Notes under the pieces: generated by a model | The model's input: the letters and a program-made list of their open reading frames with translations, nothing else | What the model was told of the DNA's origin: nothing | Database searches by the model: none | NCBI RefSeq assembly: GCF_004345645.1 | Contig: NZ_SLWS01000005.1 | Coordinates: 310,001 to 374,000 of the forward strand | Source: Actinocrispum wychmicini | Lineage (GTDB): Bacteria; Actinomycetota; Actinomycetes; Mycobacteriales; Pseudonocardiaceae | Direction: 5' to 3' | DNA: 64,000 bases | Part shown: in pieces, positions 17,294 through 26,241 of the stretch | Layout of the letters: each line of letters starts with the position of its first letter | Position numbering within the stretch: the first letter of the stretch is position 1 | Position numbers and translations under genes: made by a program

Positions 17294-18568
17294 ATGACCG
17301 CAGTCGCCGTACGCCCGACCCACACCCGTTGGCAGTTGTTCGGGTGGGGCCTCGCACTCATCGGGCTCGAGGTGCCCGCGTACGTGCTGATGGTGCTGTT
17401 CTCGCTGGCCGTGGGGTTCATCCCGTTGTGGATCGGGTTCCCCATGGTGATCGCGGTCACCACGGTGGTCCGCCGGTTCATGAACTTCCACCGGCGCCGG
17501 GCCGGGTGGGTGCTCGGCGAGGAGATCGAGCGGCCGTACCGGTCCCGCCGGGCGGACAGCGGGCTGGTCATCCGGGTGTTCGACCTGCTCAAGGACCCGG
17601 CGACCTGGCGTGACGTGGCGTTCATGTACGTCCAGACGTCCGCCGGCATAGCCCTGGTGTTCGTCCAGGTCGGGCTGCTGATCGGCGGGATCGGGCACGT
17701 CACGCTGGTGGCCTGGTGGTGGGCGCTGCCGGCCGACGCGAACTTGAACCTGGTCGGGTTCCTGTCGGTCGACTCGACCGAGACCGCCCTGATCTACGGC
17801 GGCACCCTCGGCGTGATCTACCTCGCACTGTGGTGGTGGGGCGGCCCGCACCTGATGCGGACGCAGGCCCAGATGACCAGGTGGCTGCTGGCACCCACCG
17901 AGCGGGCCCGGCTGGCCAACCGGGTGCAGCAGCTGACCGAGTCCCGTGCGGACACGGTGGACACCCAGGCGGCCGAACTCCGGCGGATCGAACGCGACCT
18001 GCACGACGGCGCCCAGGCGCGGCTGGTCGCGCTCGGGATGAGCCTCGGCATGGCCGAGGAGACCGTCGCACGGGACCCGGCGGCCGCGCGGGAACTGCTC
18101 GCCGAGGCTCGGGCGGCCAGCTCACAGGCCCTGGCCGAGCTGCGCGACCTGGTGCGGGGCATTCACCCGCCGGTGCTCGCCGACCGCGGCCTGGACGGGG
18201 CGATCCACGCTCTGGTGCTCTCCCACCCGTTGGCGACCGACGTGGAGATCGACATTCCCGGGCGGTTGTCCGCGCCCGTGGAGTCCGCCGCGTACTTCGC
18301 GGTCGCCGAGACGTTGACCAATGTGGCCAAACACGCCGGCGCCAGCAAGGCCTGGATCCGACTGGACTATGCGGACGGACGGCTCACCATCCTCGTCGGC
18401 GACGACGGCAGAGGCGGCGCCGATCCCTCAGGTGGAACGGGTTTGCGTGGCATCGAGCGGCGCCTGGCGGCATTCGATGGCACTCTGGTGGTGAGCAGCC
18501 CGATGGGCGGTCCGACCGTCGTGGTGATGCACCTGCCGTGCGAGCTCATCGCCACACAGTCGTCCTAA
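17294..18568 (+). CDS. Sensor histidine kinase, HisKA_3 type, without an adjacent response regulator
   Basis: This 424-aa membrane kinase has about four hydrophobic helices (residues 12-60 and 115-190) in the pattern of DUF-sensor kinases of actinomycetes. The dimerisation/phosphorylation helix has His237 in RIERDLHDGAQARLVALG, and the HATPase domain has ETLTNVAKHAGAS, GDDGRGG and GTGLRGIERR. In most relatives a NarL-type regulator follows directly; here the next gene is a small membrane protein. The partner must be encoded elsewhere or be shared. The frame is open upstream of ATG 17294, but that would run into the carboxylase gene. Confidence 0.9.
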   Translation: MTAVAVRPTHTRWQLFGWGLALIGLEVPAYVLMVLFSLAVGFIPLWIGFPMVIAVTTVVRRFMNFHRRRAGWVLGEEIERPYRSRRADSGLVIRVFDLLKDPATWRDVAFMYVQTSAGIALVFVQVGLLIGGIGHVTLVAWWWALPADANLNLVGFLSVDSTETALIYGGTLGVIYLALWWWGGPHLMRTQAQMTRWLLAPTERARLANRVQQLTESRADTVDTQAAELRRIERDLHDGAQARLVALGMSLGMAEETVARDPAAARELLAEARAASSQALAELRDLVRGIHPPVLADRGLDGAIHALVLSHPLATDVEIDIPGRLSAPVESAAYFAVAETLTNVAKHAGASKAWIRLDYADGRLTILVGDDGRGGADPSGGTGLRGIERRLAAFDGTLVVSSPMGGPTVVVMHLPCELIATQSS

Positions 18569-18577
18569 ACCGTGTGT

Positions 18578-18606
18578 TTGTTCCGTGTGGCCGGTGTTCC
18601 TACTGT
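18578..18606 (+). promoter_or_regulatory. Probable vegetative promoter of the small membrane protein gene
   Basis: TTGTTC (18578-18583), a spacer of exactly 17 nt, and TACTGT (18601-18606) give a good sigma-70-type pair in the 103-bp gap before the GTG at 18672. The transcript would carry a leader of about 60 nt with the ribosome site GGGAGAA near 18657. Confidence 0.5.
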
Positions 18607-18671
18607 TCTGCGCCTGGGTGACCCCCGATTTGTCGCCCGTAACCACGCGGATCAGAGGGAGAACCACGGAC

Positions 18672-19199
18672 GTGAGCACATACCCGACCACTCCTGCCCA
18701 GGGCAATCGCACCGGCGCCGCTCCTGTGCGGCCGGGCACCCTGAAGGCCGCGGTCCTGATCGCCGTCGTCGTCGGACTGGCGGAGGTCGTGAACGCCGTC
18801 GTGATGCTGACCGGGGGCATGGACCTGGCCGCGAAGCTGGCCGCCAAGGGCTTGGACATCCTCAACCTCGACCTCGGCGCGGACCTCAACAACCAGGTCA
18901 TCAAGGAGGCCGCCACGCAGATGCAGAGCACCCTGCAGGGGCGGGCCTTCATCCTGCTTGTCTTCGGTGTCGGGATGCTGCTGTTCGGACTCCTCATGAC
19001 CAAGGCGGCGACCTGGGCGCGGGTCCTGGTGACCATCTTCGCCGCGCTGACCCTGGGCATGTCCGGCTTCGTCCTGCTGGACGTGAACACCACGCTGATG
19101 ATGGTCCTCGGCGCCGTCGCCACGCTGGGCGCGATCGTCTCCATCGTGACGACGTGGCTCGGCCCGAACGGCCGCTACGCCAAGGCCCTGAAGGCCTGA
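18672..19199 (+). CDS. Small membrane protein of unknown function
   Basis: This 175-aa protein has a polar, Pro/Thr-rich N-terminal tail of about 20 residues and four predicted membrane helices: AAVLIAVVVGLAEVVNAVV, FILLVFGVGMLLFGLLM, ARVLVTIFAALTLGMSGFVL and LMMVLGAVATLGAIVSIVT. A soluble loop of about 45 residues lies between helices 1 and 2. The GTG start follows GGGAGAA by a normal distance. No family is recognised. It faces the SARP gene tail to tail, with a terminator-like hairpin at the junction. Confidence 0.8.
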   Translation: MSTYPTTPAQGNRTGAAPVRPGTLKAAVLIAVVVGLAEVVNAVVMLTGGMDLAAKLAAKGLDILNLDLGADLNNQVIKEAATQMQSTLQGRAFILLVFGVGMLLFGLLMTKAATWARVLVTIFAALTLGMSGFVLLDVNTTLMMVLGAVATLGAIVSIVTTWLGPNGRYAKALKA

Positions 19200-19216
19200 C
19201 ATCGCACCACAGTCTC

Positions 19217-19251
19217 GGGGTCCGGGCACATCAGGGGAGTGCCCGGCCCCC
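19217..19251. terminator. Bidirectional terminator-like hairpin between convergent genes
   Basis: CCGGGCAC (19222-19229) pairs with GTGCCCGG (19239-19246) across a 9-nt loop, and the stem is extended by GGGG (19217-19220) and CCCC (19248-19251) around one mismatch. GTTTGCCTTT follows on the plus strand. The hairpin lies after the membrane-protein stop and overlaps the last codons of the SARP gene, so it could end both transcripts. Confidence 0.6.
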
Positions 19252-22233
19252 GTTTGCCTTTGGTACGGCCAAGTTCAGCAGCATTCTGAGCAGTGTCGAC
19301 GAGTTGCCGTCCCGTGGGTCGCCGATCCGCTCGGCCTCGTCCCGGGACGCGTTCGCCGCTCGGGGGTCGCCCGTCGCGTCGTACGCGGCCGCCAGCAGAT
19401 GCAACGTGATCACGGTCGCTGACGTGCTTCCCATCGCGCGGTACTCCTGAAGACACGTCCGCAGCGCCGGAATCGCCTCGCCGGGCCGGCCGTCGCCGAT
19501 CCACGCGGCCGCGATCGCCCGGGTGCACGACAGTTCACGAGGTCGTTCACCGAGATCCCGGGCGATTTCCCTGGCCTCCCGGAACGCCCGTAACGACCCG
19601 TCGCGGTCATCGAGCCCGGCGCGGACAGCGCCCGACGTGCGCAACACCTTCGCCAAAGCCGACGGTGAACCGACCTTGCGGAGCAACGCGATCGCTTCCT
19701 CGGTCAGGTCCAGAGCCCTGGCCAGGTCGTCCTTGGCCAGCACGTAACCCCACGCCCGGTCGTGCAGCGCCATCGCCAGTTGCCGGGGCTCGCCATGTGC
19801 CCTCGCCAGGTCAAGCGCCTCCGCCTCGATTCCGTTCGACTCGGCGATCCGACCCTGCCTGCTCAACGCCGCGGCTTGGATGTGCAGAACCGAACCGAGC
19901 GCGAACCTGTCGTCCCGCAGCCGCGCACGAGCCGTGGTCGCCAACGCGACCGATTCGTCAGGCGAGCCGACGGCGATCAGGCACGCCGCGAGGTTGTTGT
20001 GCACCCACCCCAGCGCCTCGCCCTCGCCCAAGTCGGCCAGTTCCGCCGCACATCCGCGATACTCCTCGATGGCCTGCTCGTAGTTGCCGCGCGCATGGCG
20101 AAGCAACGCGAGCACCGACCTGGCGCGTGCCGCCACCCGGCGATCCGGGTTGTCGGCGAGAGCCTGGTAGCCGAGGCGCATGTCCGCGTACTGGCCGTGG
20201 AACCACAGGTAGACCGACAGCCTGTCCATCAGCATCATCGCCTCGGCCGCCCAGCCCCAATCGGCCACTTTGGACAGAGCGGTCAGCAGGTTCATCCGCT
20301 CGGCGGCGAACCACGCCCCCGGGTTCGCGGTCAGTCGCCGCACCCACGCCGGCGGCAAAGGCTGCGGTCTCGGCAGGGCACCCAGCCGAGGCAACGGAAC
20401 CGTCCACGGCAGCTGCCGCGCGGCCACGTCCGCGATGCCCACCATCGCGTCGATGATCAACTCGCCGTCGGCCATCCGTGCCGCCTGGTCGTCCTCGGCC
20501 CGCGCCCGTTCCATCGCGAACAACCGGACCAGGCTGTGCATCCGGTATCGCGGCTCGCCGGTCTCGTCCGTGCCGGTGGGGTCGAGCAGCCCGGACTCCA
20601 CCAGGTCCTCCACCGCGTCGTCGGCGGCTTCGGCACCCAGCAAGGTGACGATCCACCACTCGGGCAGGTCGACGATGTCGATGTTCCCCAACCGCCGCAG
20701 CGCCGCCCGTGTCGGCTCGCTGAGCGAGGCGTAGCTGAGCGTCAAGCTCGCACGCACCTGGAGGTCGCTCACGGCCAGCTCGTCGAGTCGCCGCCCTTCG
20801 TCCTCCAACCGGTCGGCCAACACACCCAACGGCAAGGTCGGCCGAATCGCCAGCCGCGTCCCGGCGATCCGCAGCGCCAGCGGCAGATTTCCGCACGCGG
20901 CGGCGATCCGGGCCGCGTCCGGTCGCTCGTCGGCCACCCGCGCCCGGCCGACGATCCGCTCCAGCGCGTGCATCGCCTCGTCGTCGCTGAACGGGCCGAC
21001 GATCACCCGGCTCGCCCCGGCCAACCCACTCAGCCGACGCCGACTGGTGATCAGCACCGCACACCCCGGCGTACCGGGCAGCAGCGCCCGCACCTGCGCC
21101 GGATCGGCGGCGTCGTCCAGGACCACCAGGACCTTCCGGTCGGTCAGCAGGCCACGGTAGGCCGCCGCCCGCGCCTGCGGGTCGTCCGGGACCGCCGGGC
21201 CGCTGACTCCCAACCCGCGCAACAGGTCCGCCAGCACCGCCCCGGTGTCCCTCGGTGCGTCCGCGCCGGACAGCGGCACGAACAGTTGGGCGTCCGGGTA
21301 CACCGACCGAAGCTGGTGCGCGACGTGGATGGACAGCGTCGTCTTGCCCGCGCCGGGGTCGCCGCTGAGGACGACAACGGGAACGCCGTGCCCACCAGGG
21401 TTGAGCAGACCGGTCACCTCACTGAGGTAGTCGACACGCCCGGAGAAGTCCGCCGCGACCGCCGGCAGCTGGCAGATCGGCCACGTCGGCCTCGGCACCG
21501 GGACATCGGCCTCACCCCGCAGCATCGACTCGTGCAACCGCCGCAGCGCGGCCCCAGGCTCAACCCCCAACTCGTCGATGAGCGTCGCCCGGGTGGCCCG
21601 GTAGACCTCCAACGCCTCCGCCTGCCGACCGGAATGCCGCAACGCCAGCATCAACTGCCCGGCCAACCGTTCCCGCAGCGGATGCTCGACCACCATGGCC
21701 TGCAGCTCCGCAGCCAACTCCACATGCCTACCCACCGCCAACTCAGCGTCCGCACAGTCCTCGAACACCGCGAGCCGTTCCGACTCCAACCGAGCCACGT
21801 CAGCCTCGAGCGCGGGAACATGCATGTCGCCCAACGGATGCCCCCGCCACAAAGCCAACGCCCGCCGCAGGTGCACAGCAGCCCGGTCCGGCTGACCCGC
21901 CCGCGCGGCAGTCCGCCCAGCAGCGGCCTGCTCACGAAAGACAAGAAGGTCGACATCCTCAGTCGCCACAAGCAACCGATAACCCCGCCCGGCATGGTCG
22001 ATCCGAACCCCCGGCAACCTCGCCCGCAACCTGGACACATAAGTGTGCAGGTTCGACGCGTACGACTTCGGCGGCAACTCCGCCCACAACGCCCCCACCA
22101 ACCCATCGGTCGTGACCATCCTGTTGGCGTGGAACACCAACATGGCCAGCAGAGCACGCTGATGCTCGCCACGTAATCGAACCTCGCCGCCGCTCCCAAC
22201 GACAGCCAACGGACCGAGCACACCGAACTTCAC
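19231..22233 (-). CDS. SARP-type regulator with BTAD, NB-ARC ATPase and TPR domains (AfsR-like)
   Basis: This is a 1000-aa regulator. It has an OmpR-type winged helix (residues 1-90, FGVLGPLAVVGSGGEVRLRG), a bacterial transcriptional activation domain (95-245, LERLAVFEDCADAEL, ELGVEPGAALRRLH) and an NB-ARC ATPase with Walker A GDPGAGKTT near residue 290. The rest (about 600-1000) is tetratricopeptide-like helical repeats. GTG 22233 is the family-typical start. Such proteins usually activate secondary-metabolite or developmental genes in response to phosphorylation or ligand sensing through the TPR part. No biosynthetic cluster is within the window, so its targets are unknown. Its promoter region merges into the G/T-rich repeat tract to the right. 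Confidence 0.92.
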   Translation of the reverse strand: MKFGVLGPLAVVGSGGEVRLRGEHQRALLAMLVFHANRMVTTDGLVGALWAELPPKSYASNLHTYVSRLRARLPGVRIDHAGRGYRLLVATEDVDLLVFREQAAAGRTAARAGQPDRAAVHLRRALALWRGHPLGDMHVPALEADVARLESERLAVFEDCADAELAVGRHVELAAELQAMVVEHPLRERLAGQLMLALRHSGRQAEALEVYRATRATLIDELGVEPGAALRRLHESMLRGEADVPVPRPTWPICQLPAVAADFSGRVDYLSEVTGLLNPGGHGVPVVVLSGDPGAGKTTLSIHVAHQLRSVYPDAQLFVPLSGADAPRDTGAVLADLLRGLGVSGPAVPDDPQARAAAYRGLLTDRKVLVVLDDAADPAQVRALLPGTPGCAVLITSRRRLSGLAGASRVIVGPFSDDEAMHALERIVGRARVADERPDAARIAAACGNLPLALRIAGTRLAIRPTLPLGVLADRLEDEGRRLDELAVSDLQVRASLTLSYASLSEPTRAALRRLGNIDIVDLPEWWIVTLLGAEAADDAVEDLVESGLLDPTGTDETGEPRYRMHSLVRLFAMERARAEDDQAARMADGELIIDAMVGIADVAARQLPWTVPLPRLGALPRPQPLPPAWVRRLTANPGAWFAAERMNLLTALSKVADWGWAAEAMMLMDRLSVYLWFHGQYADMRLGYQALADNPDRRVAARARSVLALLRHARGNYEQAIEEYRGCAAELADLGEGEALGWVHNNLAACLIAVGSPDESVALATTARARLRDDRFALGSVLHIQAAALSRQGRIAESNGIEAEALDLARAHGEPRQLAMALHDRAWGYVLAKDDLARALDLTEEAIALLRKVGSPSALAKVLRTSGAVRAGLDDRDGSLRAFREAREIARDLGERPRELSCTRAIAAAWIGDGRPGEAIPALRTCLQEYRAMGSTSATVITLHLLAAAYDATGDPRAANASRDEAERIGDPRDGNSSTLLRMLLNLAVPKANGGRALP

Positions 22234-22800
22234 AATCTCGCTTCTCTCCCCACGGACAGGCGGGATGCAGCATAACCAGCCAAGTGAGCGAATACGTCAC
22301 CATATAAAACCACGTTTCGTCAATAAGTCACCTCCAACGGTGCTGGTAGAAGCGCTGACACCGGCCGACAAGTGGACTGGGGGCCGGCGACTGCCAGATC
22401 AGCTGCCTTACTGGTGAAAGTTGTGCCGGGTTGCCGACCATGCTGCGATGGCGACCGCCGCGTTGGCCCGGCCCTTGTGCTGGATGGTCGTTGTTTTGTG
22501 TGGCTGCCGTGGCTTGCCTGTGGGATCGGGGTGGTTGCTGAGTTGAGGTTGACCATTGGGCTGGGTTGATGGGGTTGTTGGGGTAAGGGTGACCGTTGGG
22601 CGGGATCGGGTCGGTGGGTGGTGGGTGCGGGTTGGTCATCGCGGTGGGCTGGTCGTTCGGCTGGGATGGTTGGGCGCCGTCTGGCTGGGCGCCCGCCTGG
22701 TTGGGTGCTGCGCTGGTTGGCTGTTGGGCCGGATTGGCCGTTGGGCGGGTTGACGGCGCCGGGTTTGATGGGTCGGCGGGTTGGTGAGTTTGATGGGGTC

Positions 22801-22835
22801 GGCAGGTCGGCAGGTCGGCAGGTCGGCGGGTTTGG
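22801..22835. repeat. Tandem repeat, 8-bp unit GGCAGGTC, four copies
   Basis: Four perfect head-to-tail copies at 22801-22832, followed by GGC of a fifth. The unit length is not a multiple of three. Confidence 0.9.
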
Positions 22836-23084
22836 TCGTTCGGCGGGGCGGTGGGTCGGCGGGTTTGGCGGGGTTGATGGTGGCTGGGTTTGGTGGTTGG
22901 CCAGGTTGATGGGTCGCCAGGTTGGCCGGGTTGGCGGTTCGTGGTTGGGTCGGGTTGACGGTGGACGGTTGGTGGGTGGGGCCGAGTTGGTGGTTGCCGA
23001 GGTTGGTAGTTGTGCCGAGCTGACATTGGGTCGGGGGCGACGGCCACGGTGGTTGACGGTTGGGGCTGGGCCGCCGACCGCGGG

Positions 23085-23112
23085 CCGATGCCGATGCCGA
23101 TGCCGATGCCGA
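23085..23112. repeat. Tandem repeat, 6-bp unit CCGATG, 4.7 copies
   Basis: Four perfect copies at 23085-23108 plus CCGA of a fifth, inside the G/T-rich tract. Confidence 0.9.
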
Positions 23113-23604
23113 CGGCTGGCTTGATCGTTGGGGCCGACTTGATCTTCGTGCTGAGTTGCCCACCGTGCCGGGTTTGGTCGCCTTGCTGATTGACCGTCGT
23201 GAGGGTTGGGCTGTTGTGGGTTGGCTGTTGGGCTGGTTGGTGTCTGTCGGGTAGGCCAATGCGTTGGTTGGTTGTCCTGTGGGTCCGGCTGTGGGGTTGG
23301 GTTGATTGTTTGAGTGGGTGGGGTGGCAGTGGTCGGTTGGTCGTCGCAGTGGATTGGTCGCTGGGTCGGGTGGTTGGCTGTCAGGTGGATTGCTTGTTGG
23401 GGTGGTTGGCTGTCAAAGGCGGTTGCTTTGTTGGGTGGGGTTGGTGGCCGCCAGGTTGGTTGTTGTGCCGGTTGGTCACCGCGTTGGTGGTTGTCGTGCG
23501 AATTGGGTGAGGGGCGGGAGGTTTCTGGGGTGGGGTGAAGATTGGGTTGGGCTTGTTCAGGTGAGTGCTTGTTGCGCGGGTCGCGGGGCTCGGTTGATCC
23601 TCGC

Positions 23605-23664
23605 GGTGAGTTGGTGAGTTGGTGAGTTGGTGAGTTGGTGAGTTGGTGAGTTGGTGAGTTGGTG
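23605..23664. repeat. Tandem repeat, 8-bp unit GGTGAGTT, 7.5 copies
   Basis: Seven perfect copies at 23605-23660 and a half copy to 23664. Perfect identity suggests recent expansion by slippage. Because the unit is 8 bp, all three frames are visited. Confidence 0.95.
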
Positions 23665-23848
23665 GGGCGGCTGGGTTGATCCTCGGGGTGAGTCGGTTGG
23701 TGGTTGGGGCGGTTGGTTGTCGTGCGGGTTGGTTGTGGGGTCAGAGTGGTTGTCGGGCTGGGGTTGAACATTGGGTCGGGTCGGGTTGTTTGGATGGGGT
23801 GATCGTTTGGTGGCGGTTGGCGATGGCCGGGTTGGTCTGAACCGCGGC

Positions 23849-23966
23849 GGGTTGGCTGTCGCGTTGGTTGCTGCGGCGTTGGGTTGGCCGCTGTGCTGGT
23901 TGCCGCGGTGTTGGGTTGGCTGTCGCGTTGGTTGCTGCGGCGTTGGGTCGGCCGCTGTGCTGGTTG
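23849..23966. repeat. 54-bp direct duplication with one mismatch
   Basis: Copies at 23849-23902 and 23913-23966 (offset 64 bp) differ only at one T/C position. They show that larger blocks, not only short units, have been duplicated in the tract. Confidence 0.9.
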
Positions 23967-24080
23967 GTGGTCGCGGTGGGTTGGTCGTCGTGTGGGTTGT
24001 CGTGTGGGTTGGCTGTTGGGCCTGGGTGGTTGCGGGGTTGAGGTTGACCGTTGGGTCGGGTTCGGTTGAGGGTGATCGTC

Positions 24081-24129
<49 letters not shown>

Positions 24130-24549
24130 GTTGGTTGGGTTGGTTGGCGGGTGGTTGTTTGGGTGGGTGGCTGCTGCGTGGCGTTGCCACTGTGTGGGTT
24201 GGTGTTGGGTGGGGTGGTGAGCGTGTTGGGCAGGGTGTTGGCGCGGTTCAGGTCGGCCGCGTGGGGTTGGCTTTGCGTGGCATTGGGGTTGGGGTTGTCG
24301 GATGGGCTCGCTGTTGTTGGTGACAGCGGTTGGCGTCTTCGTTTCTTGCTGGGGCGTCGGGGACGTCTGGCTGTGCTGGGTGGGGTGGTTGGGCGCTGGG
24401 GATGTTGCCGCCGTTGCCGCGTCGGCTTCGGGGCACCGGATGTGGGGCGGGCGAAGCCGATCGCGGAACGGTGGGTTGGTGGCGATGGTTGGGAGTCTTT
24501 CGGCAGCACCGGATTCTGAGTGGGGCCGCTGTCAGGTTGGGGGCGGTGG

Positions 24550-25050
24550 TCAGGTGGTGCTGGGGTTTGGGTGGGGCGGTGGGCGTTCCTCGGTGGGGAT
24601 GAACGCGTGGCCGGGGGCGTCCGGGTTTGCTCCGATTTTGAGGAGGCGGGCCCTGATGGAGCCGAGTGACCGGCCGAAGTGGGTGGCCAGTTCGCGCCGG
24701 ACGGTGGTGGCCGAGTGGGTGTCGCCCGCGGCGAGCCACAGTTCCATCAGCTCTTCGTCCTGCTTGGTGGTCCAGGGCGCTTGTGCGTTGGACGCGCCGG
24801 TCGTTGTCGGCCGTCCGTTCAATGTGGACACTCCGGTCATGACCTGGTGCAGCAGCCGGCCCACCGCCGCGAGGCCGTCCGGCGGCAGGGTGAATGCGCC
24901 GGACGCGCTTGGCAGGCCTTCCATGTCGGTGCCGCCGACGGACACTTCTATTCGCTCACCGAGCTCTCCGGCCGGCGGCAGCGTGGTCGCCCGGACGGTG
25001 TACTGACGGCCGTTGGCATACACATCCGCCTTGCAGTCCAACATTCCCAT
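24550..25050 (-). CDS. Hypothetical protein with C-terminal Myb/SANT-like domain
   Basis: This 166-aa protein has a start strongly supported by AGGAG 7 nt upstream of ATG 25050. Residues 1-80 form a mixed alpha/beta part of unknown type (ADVYANGRQYTVRATTLP, RIEVSVGGTDMEG). Residues 92-150 look like a Myb/SANT three-helix DNA-binding unit: PWTTKQDEELMELWLAAG, then ELATHFGRSLGSIRARLLKIG, a pattern also common at the ends of bacterial nuclease and helicase proteins. The last 15 residues are Pro-rich. Codon use is normal for the chromosome, unlike the repeat tract that begins right behind its stop. Function unknown; DNA binding is an inference. Confidence 0.8.
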   Translation of the reverse strand: MGMLDCKADVYANGRQYTVRATTLPPAGELGERIEVSVGGTDMEGLPSASGAFTLPPDGLAAVGRLLHQVMTGVSTLNGRPTTTGASNAQAPWTTKQDEELMELWLAAGDTHSATTVRRELATHFGRSLGSIRARLLKIGANPDAPGHAFIPTEERPPPHPNPSTT

Positions 25051-25233
25051 GACTTGCTCCTGTTTCTGGTGCGTAAGCCGCTGGTCGGGCTTTGTGGGTC
25101 CAGCTTGCCGTGGGGGTCTGACAGTTTTTCTGGGTAGGTGGTGGGAATCGGCCTTGGTTGTGCGGTCTGAGCTGGGTTCGGTCCCTCAGTCGGGTGTATT
25201 TCTCGGGCGGCTCGTTACAGGATGGAAGCTGCC

Positions 25234-26187
25234 ATGAAGAGACCGACGATAGGTGACATCGCCCGACGCGCGGGGGTGTCCAAGGCCGCGGTGTCCTACG
25301 CGCTCAACGGCAGGCCCGGGGTGTCCGAGGAGACGCGGGAACGGGTCTCCCGGATCGCGCACGCGTTGGGGTGGCGGGCGAACACCGCCGCACTCGCGTT
25401 GTCCGCGGAGCGCGCCGGTGTCGTCGGTCTGGTGGTCGCCGGGCCGGCGCCGTGGGCGATGGTCGAGGGGATCGAGCGGGAACTCGCTGTCGACGGTGTG
25501 GCGCTGCAGGTCGCGATCGTGCGGGACACCGAGGCCGAGGCGGAGACGTACCGTGACTGGTGGGCCGCCCGGCGGGTGGACGGCGTGCTGGTGATCGACC
25601 CAAGGTCCGACGATCCCAGGATTCCGTTGCTGCGCAAGCTCAACGTGCCCGCGGTGCTCGTCGGAGCCCATGCGCCGGACATGTCCGCCGTCGTCGACGA
25701 CCCCGTGACGGAATGCCGGCGGGCGGTCGAGCACCTGATCGAACGCGGCCACCGGAAACTGGGGCATGTCGCCGGACGCGCCGAGCTCTGCCGCAACGCG
25801 CATCGCAGAGAGGCGCTGTGGCAGGTGTCCCAGGAGCTACTTGGCGTCGTGCCCGTGGCGACCGGTGGGGACCTGCAGGCCACGCGGGCGTTGCTGGCCA
25901 GACCGGACCGGCCGTCGGCGCTGATCTACGACGAGGAGACGGCGGCGGCTACGACAGTCGCGCACGCGTCCGTGCTGAACTTGCGGATTCCGACCGAACT
26001 CGCGGTCGTCGCGTGGGGCGACTCGGCCGTGTGCCAACTCGTCCATCCGGGTGTCACGGCGATCCGCCACGACGACGGCGCGGCCGGTACGTTCGCCGCC
26101 CGTCTCCTGCTGAACCATCTCAAAACGGGCATACCAGAACAGCGGTTGGTCGGCCCAGGCGAACTTGTCATCCGAGGCACCACGTAA
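25234..26187 (+). CDS. LacI family transcriptional regulator
   Basis: This 317-aa regulator has the LacI helix-turn-helix at the very N-terminus (TIGDIARRAGVSKAAVSYAL) and hinge helix NTAALALSAERAGVVGLV, followed by a periplasmic-binding-protein-like core. ATG 25234 is preferred over ATG 25222 because GGAAG lies 6 nt upstream and it fits family length. The ligand is probably a sugar or nucleoside. No transport or sugar-catabolic gene is adjacent; the next gene, 54 nt downstream, encodes a Thg1-like polymerase. Confidence 0.93.
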   Translation: MKRPTIGDIARRAGVSKAAVSYALNGRPGVSEETRERVSRIAHALGWRANTAALALSAERAGVVGLVVAGPAPWAMVEGIERELAVDGVALQVAIVRDTEAEAETYRDWWAARRVDGVLVIDPRSDDPRIPLLRKLNVPAVLVGAHAPDMSAVVDDPVTECRRAVEHLIERGHRKLGHVAGRAELCRNAHRREALWQVSQELLGVVPVATGGDLQATRALLARPDRPSALIYDEETAAATTVAHASVLNLRIPTELAVVAWGDSAVCQLVHPGVTAIRHDDGAAGTFAARLLLNHLKTGIPEQRLVGPGELVIRGTT

Positions 26188-26241
26188 CCCTGAATGCCGA
26201 TACTGTTACGCACAGTGTCATCGTGTGCGGAGGGTAACAGC

